Source: Alteromonas stellipolaris
GTDB lineage: Bacteria > Pseudomonadota > Gammaproteobacteria > Enterobacterales > Alteromonadaceae
Assembly (NCBI RefSeq): GCF_001562115.1
Contig: NZ_CP013926.1
Coordinates: forward strand, 3,658,001-3,722,000
DNA: 64,000 nucleotides
Direction of reading: 5' to 3'
Under the pieces are notes generated by a model. The model saw nothing but the letters and a program-made list of their open reading frames with translations, did not search any database and was not told the DNA's origin. Of this stretch, positions 30,408 to 40,345 are shown in pieces. Within the stretch, counting starts at the first letter, position 1. Each line of letters begins with the position of its first letter. The position numbers and the translations under genes are program-made.

Positions 30408-31607
30408 CTAGGCTAACGTAATTCTCGCAAATTTACGTTTACCCACTTGATAAACGTTTTCGCCAGCTTCGGTCAGTACAAGACGAGTATCTTCTACTTT
30501 ATCGCCGTTAATTTTCACAGCACCTTGCTTAATCATACGCATTGCGTCAGACGTTGAACCTACTAGCTTGGTTTCTTTTAATAAGTTACCAATAGCAATA
30601 CCTTCTTCGCCAAGTGCAATTTCGAACTCTGGCATTTCATCAGGAATAGCATTTTTCTGGAAACGCTGAATGAAATCTTGATGTGCGCCTTCCGCTGCCG
30701 CATCGTCGTGGAAACGAGCGATAATTTCTTTCGCTAGCAATATCTTAATATCACGTGGGTTTTCACCGTTTTCAACGCGCTGCTTAAGTTCAGCTATCTC
30801 TTCAAGCGGACGAAAGCTTACCAGGTCATAATAACGCCACATCAAGTCATCTGAAATCGACATTACTTTACCAAACATATCGTTTGGCGCATCAGTAATA
30901 CCAATATAGTTATTTAATGACTTAGACATTTTTTGAACGCCATCTAGGCCTTCAAGTAATGGCACCATCACAATAGACTGTGGCTTGATACCTTGCTCTT
31001 TTTGAAGCTCGCGGCCCATTAGCAAATTAAAGCGTTGATCGGTACCGCCTAACTCAACATCAGATTTAAGCGCTACTGAATCCCAACCTTGCACAAGTGG
31101 ATACAAAAATTCGTGTATCGCGATAGGTTGGCCATTGTTGTAACGCTTTTTAAAATCATCACGCTCTAGCATACGTGCAACAGTTTGGCTGGCAGCGAGT
31201 TTAATCATGCCAGCAGCGCCTAACTGATCCATCCACTCTGAGTTGAAGCGAATTTGAGTCAGTTCAGGATCAAGAATTTTGAACACTTGTTCTTGATACG
31301 TTTGCGCGTTTTCTAATACCTGTTCTTTATTTAAGGGCTTGCGTGTCACATTTTTCCCTGTAGGATCGCCAATCAGGCCAGTAAAATCCCCAATAAGAAA
31401 AACAACGGTATGGCCTAACTGCTGAAAGGTACGCAGTTTATTGATCAAAACAGTGTGACCAAGATGAAGATCAGGCGCAGTAGGATCAAAACCCGCTTTA
31501 ATGGTTAGGGTTTTGCCGGATTTTAATTTCTCAATTAAATCCTCTTCGGGGAGAATTTCATCCGTTCCCCGTTTAATTTCAGCTAGCGCTGTTTGCCAGT
31601 CTTTCAT
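30408..31607 (-). CDS. tyrS: Tyrosyl-tRNA synthetase
   Basis: A 399-residue class I synthetase that charges tRNA-Tyr. The HIGH motif is HLGH at 48-51, the KMSKS motif stands at 226-230, and an S4 RNA-binding domain closes the protein (about 335-399). The length and the sequence [13 protein letters not shown] point to the shorter proteobacterial form (as in Pseudomonas and Haemophilus), not the E. coli K-12 type. It is divergent from mepM, as in several gammaproteobacteria where tyrS, mepM, anmK and erpA are neighbours. Confidence 0.96.
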   Translation of the reverse strand: MKDWQTALAEIKRGTDEILPEEDLIEKLKSGKTLTIKAGFDPTAPDLHLGHTVLINKLRTFQQLGHTVVFLIGDFTGLIGDPTGKNVTRKPLNKEQVLENAQTYQEQVFKILDPELTQIRFNSEWMDQLGAAGMIKLAASQTVARMLERDDFKKRYNNGQPIAIHEFLYPLVQGWDSVALKSDVELGGTDQRFNLLMGRELQKEQGIKPQSIVMVPLLEGLDGVQKMSKSLNNYIGITDAPNDMFGKVMSISDDLMWRYYDLVSFRPLEEIAELKQRVENGENPRDIKILLAKEIIARFHDDAAAEGAHQDFIQRFQKNAIPDEMPEFEIALGEEGIAIGNLLKETKLVGSTSDAMRMIKQGAVKINGDKVEDTRLVLTEAGENVYQVGKRKFARITLA

Positions 31608-31722
31608 CGGTTATTTCACACTCTTGATGTTGTAGAATCTATTTTGAGCGGCATTTTACGCGGACATTGGAACCATTAAAAGGTTTCTGCGTCAAAAAGC
31701 GGATGACTTGTCGTCACGTTCG

Positions 31723-31977
31723 TTATTGAACGCAATGGTTGAGGTGTGTTTATTGCCTTGCTATTACTTTAGTGAAGAGCGATAACTCGCATGTGTCTGT
31801 GGGGAAGAAGCTGTAACAAACCCTCCATCGCATGGATGCGATGGCGGAGCGCCCATGGATGGGTTTACAGCGTGTTTGTGGAAGCTTCTTCCCCGCGGGC
31901 GCAAAAGCGAGTTATCGCTCTCGACCTGCTCAGTCCAACTCAATAAGCAGGAGTTGGACTGCCATTGCGTTCAATAA
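31723..31977. repeat. Nested inverted-repeat element in the tyrS-mepM gap
   Basis: About 255 bases with several nested arms. Outermost: TTATTGAACGCAATGG at 31723-31738 and its exact complement at 31962-31977. Next: GAGCGATAACTCGC at 31777-31790 and complement at 31907-31920 (14 of 14). Then GGGGAAGAAGCT at 31801-31812 and complement at 31883-31894. Inside: CTGTAA-AAACCC/GGGTTTACAG and a small hairpin CCATCGCA/TGCGATGG. A separate hairpin AGTCCAACTC/GAGTTGGACT lies at 31932-31960. This looks like a dispersed intergenic element rather than a gene; its copy number elsewhere cannot be seen here. Confidence 0.7.
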
Positions 31978-32073
31978 TTAACTTTTGCGCTAAAAAACAA
32001 TGAGAAAAGTTGCATTTTTGAGCAACTTATGTGACAAGTACATTGCACATAAAATTCTCAAGTAGGTAGTATT

Positions 32074-33399
32074 ATGAGAATCAAACTAGACGCCCTAAAG
32101 GCGCTAAACATATTTAAACAATTGCCAAAGCAACACCGAACAGGATTAGCTATTGCTAGTATGTTCTTAGGTGGGCTTATTCTTTTGCCGTCAGACACGG
32201 TAGAAGCGAGTCGTCATCAAGATGCTTTGGTACTTGATACCGGTATTCGTTACCCTCTCGATTTGAACATTATGCCGTCAACCGACGTCTTTTCAATCGA
32301 AGAAGAGTCGAACTGGCAAACCTATAAAGTTCGCAGCGGCGATACCCTAGCAAAGCTATTTAAGCGTGCGGGTTTTACCTCTCGTGACGTTTACAATGTT
32401 ACTCAAGCTGGTGACCTTGCTAAAACACTGGTTACCTTGTTACCTGGTGATGAGCTTTCGTTCAAAATTAATAACGACGGTACGTTTGGTGAGCTTAAAT
32501 ATAAGCTTTCTTCTACCGAAACTTTATTCATTCGCCCCGACCCCACCAGTGAAGATAATAGCTTAACAGCCGATCTTGAAAAGCGTGACGTTGATATTCG
32601 CTATAATTTTGCACAAGGTGAAATTCATTCAAGCTTTTGGAATGCTGGGGCAACGGCCGGATTAACCAGCAATCAAATTATGAACCTTGCGGGTATTTTT
32701 GGCTGGGATATCGATTTTGCGACAGAAATTCGTTCAGGCGATACCTTTAACGTGGTGTTTGAAGAACAATACATCGATGGTGAGTTTGTGGGCTATGGCG
32801 ACATAGTCGCCGCAGAGTTTACCAACCAAGGTGAAGACTTTAGCGCTATCTTGCATGAAGACGGCACTTACTACACGCCTGAGGGCAGAAGCATGCGTAA
32901 GAGCTTCTTACGTGCACCTATTAACTTTAGGTACGTGAGCTCTAACTTCTCCAAAGCACGTTTTCACCCTGTGCAAAAACGCTGGAAAGCACACCGTGGT
33001 ACCGATTATGTTGCTGCCGTTGGTACGCCAGTTATGGCGGCGGGCGATGGTAAAGTCATTAAGTCAGCGTACGACAAGTACAATGGTCACCATGTATTTG
33101 TGCAACACGGTGAAAAATATACCACTAAGTATCTGCACTTTAAAAAACGTGCAGTGAAAGTAGGCGACACGGTAAAACAGGGTCAAACTATTGGTTATTT
33201 AGGTAGCACAGGCTTGGCGTCTGGCCCGCATGTTCACTATGAATTCTTGGTAGACGGCGTACACCGTAACCCTCGTACTGTTTCGCTGCCAAAAGCATTA
33301 CCTATTGCCGCTGAAGAGCGTGAAGCATTCATGGACATTGCCCATGTACGTCAACAGCAGCTTAATAACAACAAACGCATAATGCTTGCAATGAAATAG
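32074..33399 (+). CDS. mepM: Peptidoglycan DD-endopeptidase, M23 family (MepM-like)
   Basis: A 441-residue envelope enzyme that cleaves peptide crosslinks so the wall can grow. A membrane anchor is seen at about 24-42, then a LysM-like/OapA-type domain (about 84-130), and an M23 domain (about 290-400) with zinc ligands H307, D311 (HRGTDY) and H386-V-H388. It is transcribed away from tyrS across an inverted-repeat element, and anmK follows after 7 bases, joining wall growth and wall recycling in one unit. Confidence 0.88.
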   Translation: MRIKLDALKALNIFKQLPKQHRTGLAIASMFLGGLILLPSDTVEASRHQDALVLDTGIRYPLDLNIMPSTDVFSIEEESNWQTYKVRSGDTLAKLFKRAGFTSRDVYNVTQAGDLAKTLVTLLPGDELSFKINNDGTFGELKYKLSSTETLFIRPDPTSEDNSLTADLEKRDVDIRYNFAQGEIHSSFWNAGATAGLTSNQIMNLAGIFGWDIDFATEIRSGDTFNVVFEEQYIDGEFVGYGDIVAAEFTNQGEDFSAILHEDGTYYTPEGRSMRKSFLRAPINFRYVSSNFSKARFHPVQKRWKAHRGTDYVAAVGTPVMAAGDGKVIKSAYDKYNGHHVFVQHGEKYTTKYLHFKKRAVKVGDTVKQGQTIGYLGSTGLASGPHVHYEFLVDGVHRNPRTVSLPKALPIAAEEREAFMDIAHVRQQQLNNNKRIMLAMK

Positions 33400-33406
33400 C
33401 CTTCTT

Positions 33407-34561
33407 ATGGCAAAGTATATTGGCCTTATGTCAGGAACTAGCATGGACGGCGTTGACGCCGTCCTTTGCGATATCACTGCCAATAAGTGCCAAACCTTAC
33501 ATGCGGTATCTATTTCTTATCCAGCTAATCTACTTTCTTTACTTCATTCACTTTGCACACCTACTCCTAACGAGCTCAATGCTATGGCAACAGCCGATAG
33601 GTTGGTGGCAGAAAGCTTTGCACATGCCGTAAGCGTGTTGCTATTAGAAACTCAGCTTTCATCAAGCGATATCACCGCAGTTGGCTCTCATGGACAAACC
33701 ATTAGGCACTTCCCGCAGGGAGTTGAGCTTCACAACGACGTTGAGCAAAAAGGTTTTACGTGTCAGATTGGCGACCCAAATACACTTGCCGTACTCACAA
33801 ATATTGATGTTGTTGCTGACTTTAGGCGCAAAGATATTGCCCTAGGCGGCCAAGGTGCGCCCTTAGTTCCAGCCTACCATAATGCTATCTTCGCGCACGA
33901 TACCCAGCCAAGAGTGTTGGTTAACATTGGCGGTATTGCGAACATTTCAGTTTTAGCAGCAAAACAAAATACTATTGCTCCTCTTGGCTATGATACTGGC
34001 CCAGGCAATACCCTAATGGATGCGTGGGTTAAGCTGCATTTGAATAAGCCCTATGATGACAAGGGGCTATGGGCTAATACCGGTGTAGTAAGTGATGACT
34101 TATTAACAACGTTACTTTCCGATAGCTATTTTCATCAAACCGCGCCGAAGAGCACTGGCAGAGAATATTTCAATATAGCATGGTTAACGTCTTATCTTGA
34201 TACGCTCGCCAATTCACAAGCCTGCACACTTCCCCCTCAAGATGTGCAAGCGACGCTACTAGCGCTAACAGCAACAAGCATTGCCGATGAGATTAACAAG
34301 CAAAAAATGCCTATAGGTGCACAAGTCATCGTTTGTGGGGGCGGTGCCTTTAACCCTGTGCTGATGCAACGCATAGCCAACTTATTGCCAAGTTATCAAG
34401 TGAGCGACAGCCACAGTATCAATATTCACCCCCAACACGTTGAAGGGGCTGCATTCGCGTGGCTAGCTTTTGCACACAACAATAATATTCCAGGCAACGT
34501 ACCTGCTGTTACCGGCGCTTCGCGAGAGGCTGTATTGGGTATTTTTTGCCCTGCAAACTAA
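33407..34561 (+). CDS. anmK: Anhydro-N-acetylmuramic acid kinase
   Basis: A 384-residue kinase that phosphorylates and opens anhydro-MurNAc during peptidoglycan recycling. GLMSGTSMDGVDAVLC at the start, HGQTIRHFPQ, QIGDPNTLA, PLGYDTGPGNTLMDAW and CGGGAFNPVLM are the family motifs for nucleotide and sugar binding. It starts 7 bases after mepM. The next gene on the right is convergent, only 15 bases away, and no clear terminator hairpin lies between. Confidence 0.95.
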   Translation: MAKYIGLMSGTSMDGVDAVLCDITANKCQTLHAVSISYPANLLSLLHSLCTPTPNELNAMATADRLVAESFAHAVSVLLLETQLSSSDITAVGSHGQTIRHFPQGVELHNDVEQKGFTCQIGDPNTLAVLTNIDVVADFRRKDIALGGQGAPLVPAYHNAIFAHDTQPRVLVNIGGIANISVLAAKQNTIAPLGYDTGPGNTLMDAWVKLHLNKPYDDKGLWANTGVVSDDLLTTLLSDSYFHQTAPKSTGREYFNIAWLTSYLDTLANSQACTLPPQDVQATLLALTATSIADEINKQKMPIGAQVIVCGGGAFNPVLMQRIANLLPSYQVSDSHSINIHPQHVEGAAFAWLAFAHNNNIPGNVPAVTGASREAVLGIFCPAN

Positions 34562-34576
34562 ATGTAAGTGGGAATT

Positions 34577-36652
34577 TCAGTTGTTATAATAACCAGCGCG
34601 CCTCATTACGGCTTCAGATTGGTGTTGCGCTGTTTTTAATGCCTCTTGAATAGTAACTTGCTGCTTCACTGCTAAATTTATCTGAACTCCCACAAGGTAA
34701 CCGAGCGCCGTAAATTCTGGGATTGGAACAAACTGGCTTCCAGTCGTGGGGACATTAATATTATCAAGCTCAGTTGCTAGCAGTGCGTTGTATTCATAGC
34801 TAGCATAAGGAATAGCGTTTATATAGCTGTCACTGTAGGTTGAATGACGAGTGCCAGCTGGCGCTGCGTAATAACCATACTTACCTTTAACCGAAGTAAT
34901 AAACGCTTTAGAAGTTAACCAATAAGCTAATTGCTGTGCTATTTCTTTATTGTGAGCTAAATGAGGTATCGCGAAATTCCACGACCAAAACCATTGTGCC
35001 CCTTTTGGTGTTGTTCCTATTGGCGCATAAGTCACCCCGACATTCTCCGAAACTTTCGAAGAAGAAGGATCTAAGATGTAGCCACCTAATGATGATGCAT
35101 CAACAAAGAATGCTAATTTTCCGTCAGCAAAGAGTTGCTGGTTATCTTTCCACCCTAAATCGTATTCACCTGGGGGACCGTTGTTTACCGCGATTGAAAC
35201 ATAGTCCTTGATTGCTCGCTCCCACGACCTAGAAGTAAGCAGCGGCTTCATATCTTCATCAAACCAGCTTCCACCGTACGTATTTACCATGGTGCCAATT
35301 AATGCCATATTTTGCCCCCAACCTACTTTTGTGCGCAGCCCTACACCATACAGTTGCGATTTGGGATCTTGAATTTCCATAGCAATGGCGCTTAGGTTTC
35401 TATAAGTCATCTGCTTGGGCAAACTAATATCAGCGTTCTGCAACAGATCTTTTCGGTAGAAGGTTAGCGTTGTTTCTCCTACAAACGGTAAACCATAGAC
35501 CTCACCTTCGTATGTATTTGAATGCTTTGCGATGGGTATAATATCTTTCATATCGTAGTTCGAGGGCGGCTCGGGAAAAGGTAACAACCAACCATTTCTG
35601 GCCCAAATAGGCACCTCGAAATTACCTAGCATTACTAAGTCAAACTGTGTTTCGTTAACTGCAAAATCTCCCTGTATGTGCTTTCTGAGTATACTCTCCT
35701 CCATGACACGCCACTGAATATCTTGCTCTGGGAAAGTCGTACCGCTGTCATTCAAGTATCTAATAGCGGTTTCAATACCATTAATATTAGGCGCACCAAC
35801 TATTAATTTTCTCTCTGTAACGACATTTTCCGGCTCGATGAAAATACCGTATCGCTTTAATATTGTATCGATGCTTCCATCAGCTTCTAGAGAAGCCAAT
35901 GCTTGATTGAAACGCGCAATAATTTGGGGGGCGTCGGGCAAGTTTTTCGATATCCCTAAGAAATGGGGATTGCTTTTTCTAAGCGATTTAATGAATTTAA
36001 ATTTCTGTGATAAGTGGGGACGATGATTAGTTATTGTTTGTTTTGCGCTGTATTCATCTATATAAATAAAGTCAACTCGCCCCCTATCTAACATATCTAA
36101 CAATGTCGGTAATGATTTGGCTAAGAGTACATCGATATTTTCAGCCTCACGAAGACTCAACGGCAACTGTGCACCGCGTAAAACCCCAAGACGGGAAAGG
36201 CCTAAGTTGTTGAATTGTGATATCGAATCGCCTAATTCGGTGTTTAATAAGCTATGAATGTTTCGACTGTTATGGACAAGATAGTTGATGCTCCCACCAC
36301 GGATAGCATCGGAATATATCATCCCCTCAACACGTACTGTGCTATCGCGAAGTGGAAAAACACCTTCAACTTTTCCGCCGTCGGCGAGATATATCGCTCT
36401 AGCATGTGGAAAGAATTCAATTTTGGGGATGTAGCCCATTTTTTCAAATGTAAGGTGAATGACCTCGTTTACGTACCCTTGTTTAGGGTTGTGCGCGCTA
36501 CTGAATGGACTCGCTTCTGAGGTGGCTAAAGTAATTGTGTTTCGTTGCTCGGCGTAAACGCCAAGTGAAAACGTATAGCTTCCAAGTAGAACCAAAAATA
36601 CCGAAAAATGGCTGATGATATTTGAGTTAATAGAGCCAGACCAATTATTCAT
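34577..36652 (-). CDS. Protein with two fused solute-binding domains
   Basis: A 691-residue exported protein (signal peptide about 1-35, ending GVYAEQ). Residues about 38-280 resemble amino-acid-type binding proteins (SBP family 3): ITLATSEASPFSS, GYVNEVIHLTFEKMGY, DGSIDTILKRYG. Residues about 290-650 resemble sugar-type binding proteins (SBP family 1): VYGLPFVGETTLTFYRKDLL, LFADGKLAFFVD, AQWFWSWNFAIP. Families 3 and 1 are normally separate proteins. No ABC permease or ATPase lies nearby, so a capture or sensing role is possible. An FucP-like sugar permease and an OprB-like porin are the next genes. Confidence 0.75.
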   Translation of the reverse strand: MNNWSGSINSNIISHFSVFLVLLGSYTFSLGVYAEQRNTITLATSEASPFSSAHNPKQGYVNEVIHLTFEKMGYIPKIEFFPHARAIYLADGGKVEGVFPLRDSTVRVEGMIYSDAIRGGSINYLVHNSRNIHSLLNTELGDSISQFNNLGLSRLGVLRGAQLPLSLREAENIDVLLAKSLPTLLDMLDRGRVDFIYIDEYSAKQTITNHRPHLSQKFKFIKSLRKSNPHFLGISKNLPDAPQIIARFNQALASLEADGSIDTILKRYGIFIEPENVVTERKLIVGAPNINGIETAIRYLNDSGTTFPEQDIQWRVMEESILRKHIQGDFAVNETQFDLVMLGNFEVPIWARNGWLLPFPEPPSNYDMKDIIPIAKHSNTYEGEVYGLPFVGETTLTFYRKDLLQNADISLPKQMTYRNLSAIAMEIQDPKSQLYGVGLRTKVGWGQNMALIGTMVNTYGGSWFDEDMKPLLTSRSWERAIKDYVSIAVNNGPPGEYDLGWKDNQQLFADGKLAFFVDASSLGGYILDPSSSKVSENVGVTYAPIGTTPKGAQWFWSWNFAIPHLAHNKEIAQQLAYWLTSKAFITSVKGKYGYYAAPAGTRHSTYSDSYINAIPYASYEYNALLATELDNINVPTTGSQFVPIPEFTALGYLVGVQINLAVKQQVTIQEALKTAQHQSEAVMRRAGYYNN

Positions 36653-36870
36653 AATCCCAATAGTAGTTGAAAACCATTAAGTTAGTATTGGCATGAACGA
36701 CAGAAATTACCAGTTAATCTAGTTTTCTGCGCTACTCGAATTTTATGTAATTGGCTTTTTGATATTGAGGCTGCAATCTTATCTACTAGTATTTTTAGTC
36801 CACCCAACGTTACCTGCAACTATTAGATCCTTGCTTCTTGTGCCAATCTACTTCGCCGTTCATCTCACAT

Positions 36871-36902
36871 AAAAAAATGCCAGCAAAGGCTGGCATTTTT
36901 TT
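36871..36902 (-). terminator. Terminator after the FucP-like permease gene
   Basis: GCCAGC (36879-36884) pairs with GCTGGC (36889-36894), extended by A/T arms on both sides (seven A at left, seven T at right). It lies 36 bases after the permease stop. Confidence 0.8.
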
Positions 36903-36937
36903 AAATCATGATGAGCATCACTACAGTAAAGTAAGTA

Positions 36938-38269
36938 TTACTTCGCCATGCTTGTCTTCAAATTGTTGGTCTTCAAATCGTCAATGGATACTTTCTGAGG
37001 ACTTTTAACTGCTTTAATGTCAAACAGTCCATAGCAAGCCACAAATATAAAGCATATAGCAGGAACAATATAAGAAACGACAATACCTGCTGAATCGATA
37101 ATTGCAGCTTGGAAGAGTGGCATAATTGCACCACCTAAAATAGCCATTACTAAGCCCGCCGCGCCAAGTTTAGTATCTTTCCCTAGCCCTTCTAATGCGA
37201 TGCCGTAGATAGTAGGAAACATTAGCGATAGACATGCAGATATTGAAATTAGTGCCACCACACCAACGATATTTGGCGATTGTGTCATAACAATACACAA
37301 ACCTACTGCCACCAGTGACATCACCATAAGCAGTCGTGCTGGGTAGAGATACTGCATTACCCACGTCATCACAAATCGTGAAATAAGAAACACTATCATG
37401 CTGTATTGAAGTACATCGCCACCTTGCACCTCGTTACCCCCAATCGCTTTCATGACGTATTGGATAGTAAAAGTCCACACACAGGTTTGCGCGCCTACAT
37501 TGAAAAACTGCGCCATTACACCAAAGCGATAATGCTTATTCGCCACTAGGCGCTTCAATGATGCTGCGATATCGATATCGTCAGCTTTAGACTCAGTGGC
37601 TTCATCCACAGGGGTTTTAATCAAAGCTACGGCAACCCAAACCACTAGAAGTACACACGCCATAGCGACATAGGGGATCATCACTGCATCCAGTTCAGCA
37701 CCTATAACAGATTTTAGCTCAGTCATAGACATAGCACTTCGCTCTTCAGCTGACGCCTGATTCAGATTAGGTAGTATGAGCGTAGCGGCTAAGAATACGC
37801 CAAAGTTTGTCCCTACAGGGTTGAATGCCTGTGCTAGGTTCAATCTTCTGGTGGCGCTTTGCTCGTTGCCCATCGCCATGACATAAGGATTAGCGGACGT
37901 TTCCAAAATAGACAACCCACCGGCCATCACAAACAAGGCCATCAGGAAAAAGCCATATGTCATTGTCTGACTTGCTGGGTAAAATAGAAAGGCACCGGCT
38001 GCAGCACATCCTAGCCCTACTAGCACACCCGTTTTATAAGAGTATCGTTTATTAATAAAGGCTGCGGGTATCGCTAAACAGAAATAAGCACCGTAGTAAG
38101 CGAACTGAACTAAGGCCGATTGTAGTGACGACATAGTAAATATCTTACTAAAGACTTTCACTAGTGGATCTGTCATGTTGGCGGCAACACCCCATGCAGC
38201 AAAACACACCGTCAATAGAATAAACGGCAATAGCATATCTCTGGAAACTATAGGCGTTTTAGTTTGCAT
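36938..38269 (-). CDS. FucP-like MFS sugar permease
   Basis: A 443-residue major facilitator with about 12 hydrophobic segments. The ATG at 38269 gives MQTKTPIVSRDMLLPF, a usual start for the L-fucose:proton symporter group; an upstream in-frame ATG would add a cysteine-rich 20-residue piece and is not preferred. LETSANPYVMAMG and RRLNLAQAFNPVGTNFGVF are hallmark sequences of this group. The sugar is not predictable. It is divergent from the OprB-like porin across about 490 bases, which suggests a joint uptake path. Confidence 0.85.
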   Translation of the reverse strand: MQTKTPIVSRDMLLPFILLTVCFAAWGVAANMTDPLVKVFSKIFTMSSLQSALVQFAYYGAYFCLAIPAAFINKRYSYKTGVLVGLGCAAAGAFLFYPASQTMTYGFFLMALFVMAGGLSILETSANPYVMAMGNEQSATRRLNLAQAFNPVGTNFGVFLAATLILPNLNQASAEERSAMSMTELKSVIGAELDAVMIPYVAMACVLLVVWVAVALIKTPVDEATESKADDIDIAASLKRLVANKHYRFGVMAQFFNVGAQTCVWTFTIQYVMKAIGGNEVQGGDVLQYSMIVFLISRFVMTWVMQYLYPARLLMVMSLVAVGLCIVMTQSPNIVGVVALISISACLSLMFPTIYGIALEGLGKDTKLGAAGLVMAILGGAIMPLFQAAIIDSAGIVVSYIVPAICFIFVACYGLFDIKAVKSPQKVSIDDLKTNNLKTSMAK

Positions 38270-38758
38270 CACCCCAACCTCATCTTGTAAACAATTTGTT
38301 GAGCAATTTAAACAACAAAAAATGTCCATGTCAATAAATCAACAAGACTTATTTAATAACGAACCAGACTACAAAAGTCACAACAAATTCACATCAATGC
38401 GATCACTTCAATTATCCATATCATTCCAAATCTTATTAATTCTTTATAATAAACAAGGTTTAAACTGCATTAAAACCTGCAAAAGATACTACAAAAGTCT
38501 ATAAAAATTGTATGTCCGCACTAACAAAACATCATACTGCCTCACTTCAACCATTAACACCTTTGTAAAATAAAAATAAATAAACATGATTGATTTATTC
38601 CTTTAACTGCATTAAATTGCGTTTCCCATACGAAACTGTTAACACGATGTAACTTGAGCTCACTTTGTTCTAGGCGTTGGAAACAAATAGAAACATCGTG
38701 ATGAGCACAAAGATAAGTGCAAGTTATAAGCACGTTCAATCAACTCTAAGGGTAAGAT
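38270..38758. other. Divergent permease/porin intergenic region
   Basis: About 490 AT-rich bases with no convincing gene. It should hold both promoters. An 8-bp inverted repeat (CACGATGT at 38643-38650 and ACATCGTG at 38693-38700) lies on the porin side and might bind a regulator, but the distance of 42 bases and the short arms make this weak. The 14-bp pectin-locus palindrome is absent here. Confidence 0.5.
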
Positions 38759-40078
38759 ATGAAGCATACTTTTCATTGGTTAAAGCAAAAAACTTTGGCT
38801 TTAAAGCCACTTACACTTACTTCCTGCTATTTATTAGTCAGTTTTTCTTATCCTGCATTTTCTGCTCAAGATACATCGGAATACATAGAATGGCTGGCTA
38901 GCTACACGGGAGAAGCCGCTGCTAATGTTGATGGGGGTAAGCGTGAAGGGAGTGCTTATGCTGGTCAATTATTTTTGGGCGCAGAAATAGACTTAGAAAA
39001 ATTTGCAGGTTGGGAAAATACTAAAGTCCATGTGGCATTTACTAATCGTCACGGACAAAACCTAGCGGCTACACATATTGGAAGCAGTACGTCTGTTCAA
39101 GAAATCTATGGCGGCCAAAACTCCCGTTTAGCCAGGCTTACCGTAGAGAAAAGCTTTTTTGACGACCAGCTACAAGTAGAGGTTGGCAGAACCGTGGCAA
39201 ACATCAGCTTTCTTGGTTCAGAGCTATGTCAGTACTTTCAAACGAATTCTGCCTGCGGTAACCCCACCTTTGTATTTAAAACCAGTAACTTTACATGGTG
39301 GCCTGTTTCAAGTTGGGGAGGTCACGCGAAGTACTGGCTTTCGCCTGAAATCTACTTTCATACTGGAGTGTATGAAGAGAACACTCCTCACCAAGATTTG
39401 AGTGATCATGGCTTTGATTGGTCAACGGATGAATCTACTGGCGTAGTCGTACCTGTGACATTGGGCTATCAAACTACATGGGAAAATGACGCCTACCCAA
39501 AACGCTATGAAATTGGCGGTTGGTATGATGGCGCGGACTATACCGATCCAGCTAAAGATGAGAATGGTAATTTTGCTGCTGTCACCGGTAATGACTATGC
39601 AACACAAAATGGGCGCTCTGGTATTTTCGCCCGATTCGAGCAAACCATTTTACGTCCAAATTTAAATTCTAAACGCAGTGTTACTATTTTTGGTGCCGTG
39701 TTAGCGGGCACATCTGGTGAGCTCATAGAAGATGAATATATTAAAGCAGGCTTTGTTAAACGCGGTACCTTCACAGGAAGAGATGAAGACACTATAGGCT
39801 TTGTCGTCACTCAACAGTTTTACAATAAAGATGCCATTGAAGACCAACGTATATTGCGCGAAGCAAAAGGTGGTTTAGGTCGCCCTGAAAGCAGTCAAAC
39901 AATGATGGAGTTAAGTTATGGCATTCATATTAATGACAACATACGGGTTCAACCTAACGTGCATTATATAATCAATCCTGACCAGTTTAGCGAGCGTGAC
40001 CGCCTTCAATCGTTAGATGATGTATGGGTGGTGGGCGTACGATTTGACGTGAACCTTGCAGGGTTACTACTGCGCTAG
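38759..40078 (+). CDS. OprB-like carbohydrate-selective porin
   Basis: A 439-residue outer-membrane protein with signal peptide (about 1-36, ending PAFSA). The mature part is rich in beta-barrel alternation; EVGRTVANISFLGSELCQYFQTNSACGNP and SSWGGHAKYWLSPEIYFHTGVYE fit the OprB family of sugar porins. The end, NLAGLLLR, is unlike the aromatic C-terminus usual in porins. It is divergent from the FucP-like permease and probably brings the same sugar across the outer membrane. Confidence 0.8.
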   Translation: MKHTFHWLKQKTLALKPLTLTSCYLLVSFSYPAFSAQDTSEYIEWLASYTGEAAANVDGGKREGSAYAGQLFLGAEIDLEKFAGWENTKVHVAFTNRHGQNLAATHIGSSTSVQEIYGGQNSRLARLTVEKSFFDDQLQVEVGRTVANISFLGSELCQYFQTNSACGNPTFVFKTSNFTWWPVSSWGGHAKYWLSPEIYFHTGVYEENTPHQDLSDHGFDWSTDESTGVVVPVTLGYQTTWENDAYPKRYEIGGWYDGADYTDPAKDENGNFAAVTGNDYATQNGRSGIFARFEQTILRPNLNSKRSVTIFGAVLAGTSGELIEDEYIKAGFVKRGTFTGRDEDTIGFVVTQQFYNKDAIEDQRILREAKGGLGRPESSQTMMELSYGIHINDNIRVQPNVHYIINPDQFSERDRLQSLDDVWVVGVRFDVNLAGLLLR

Positions 40079-40345
40079 TTAAAGCCCCCCCTCTCATTTC
40101 CACCGCATGGGTCGTCATTTTGATGGCCTTTTTTCTTTTTAGTTTTAGCACTTTTTCATTAGTTAACGCCTCTTTCGGATTACGCTATTAACATCTGCAT
40201 TACTAACTTCGCAGGGTACCCCTCGCCTTCCTCGCACTCATTTTGCTATTTGTTAGTGCCAATCGGCATATCCTTTCATCTTGAATCAATCCAAGTCGCG
40301 TCCATTTCTGTAATCACTAACACACAGTTTTAAAAGGAACGACAA

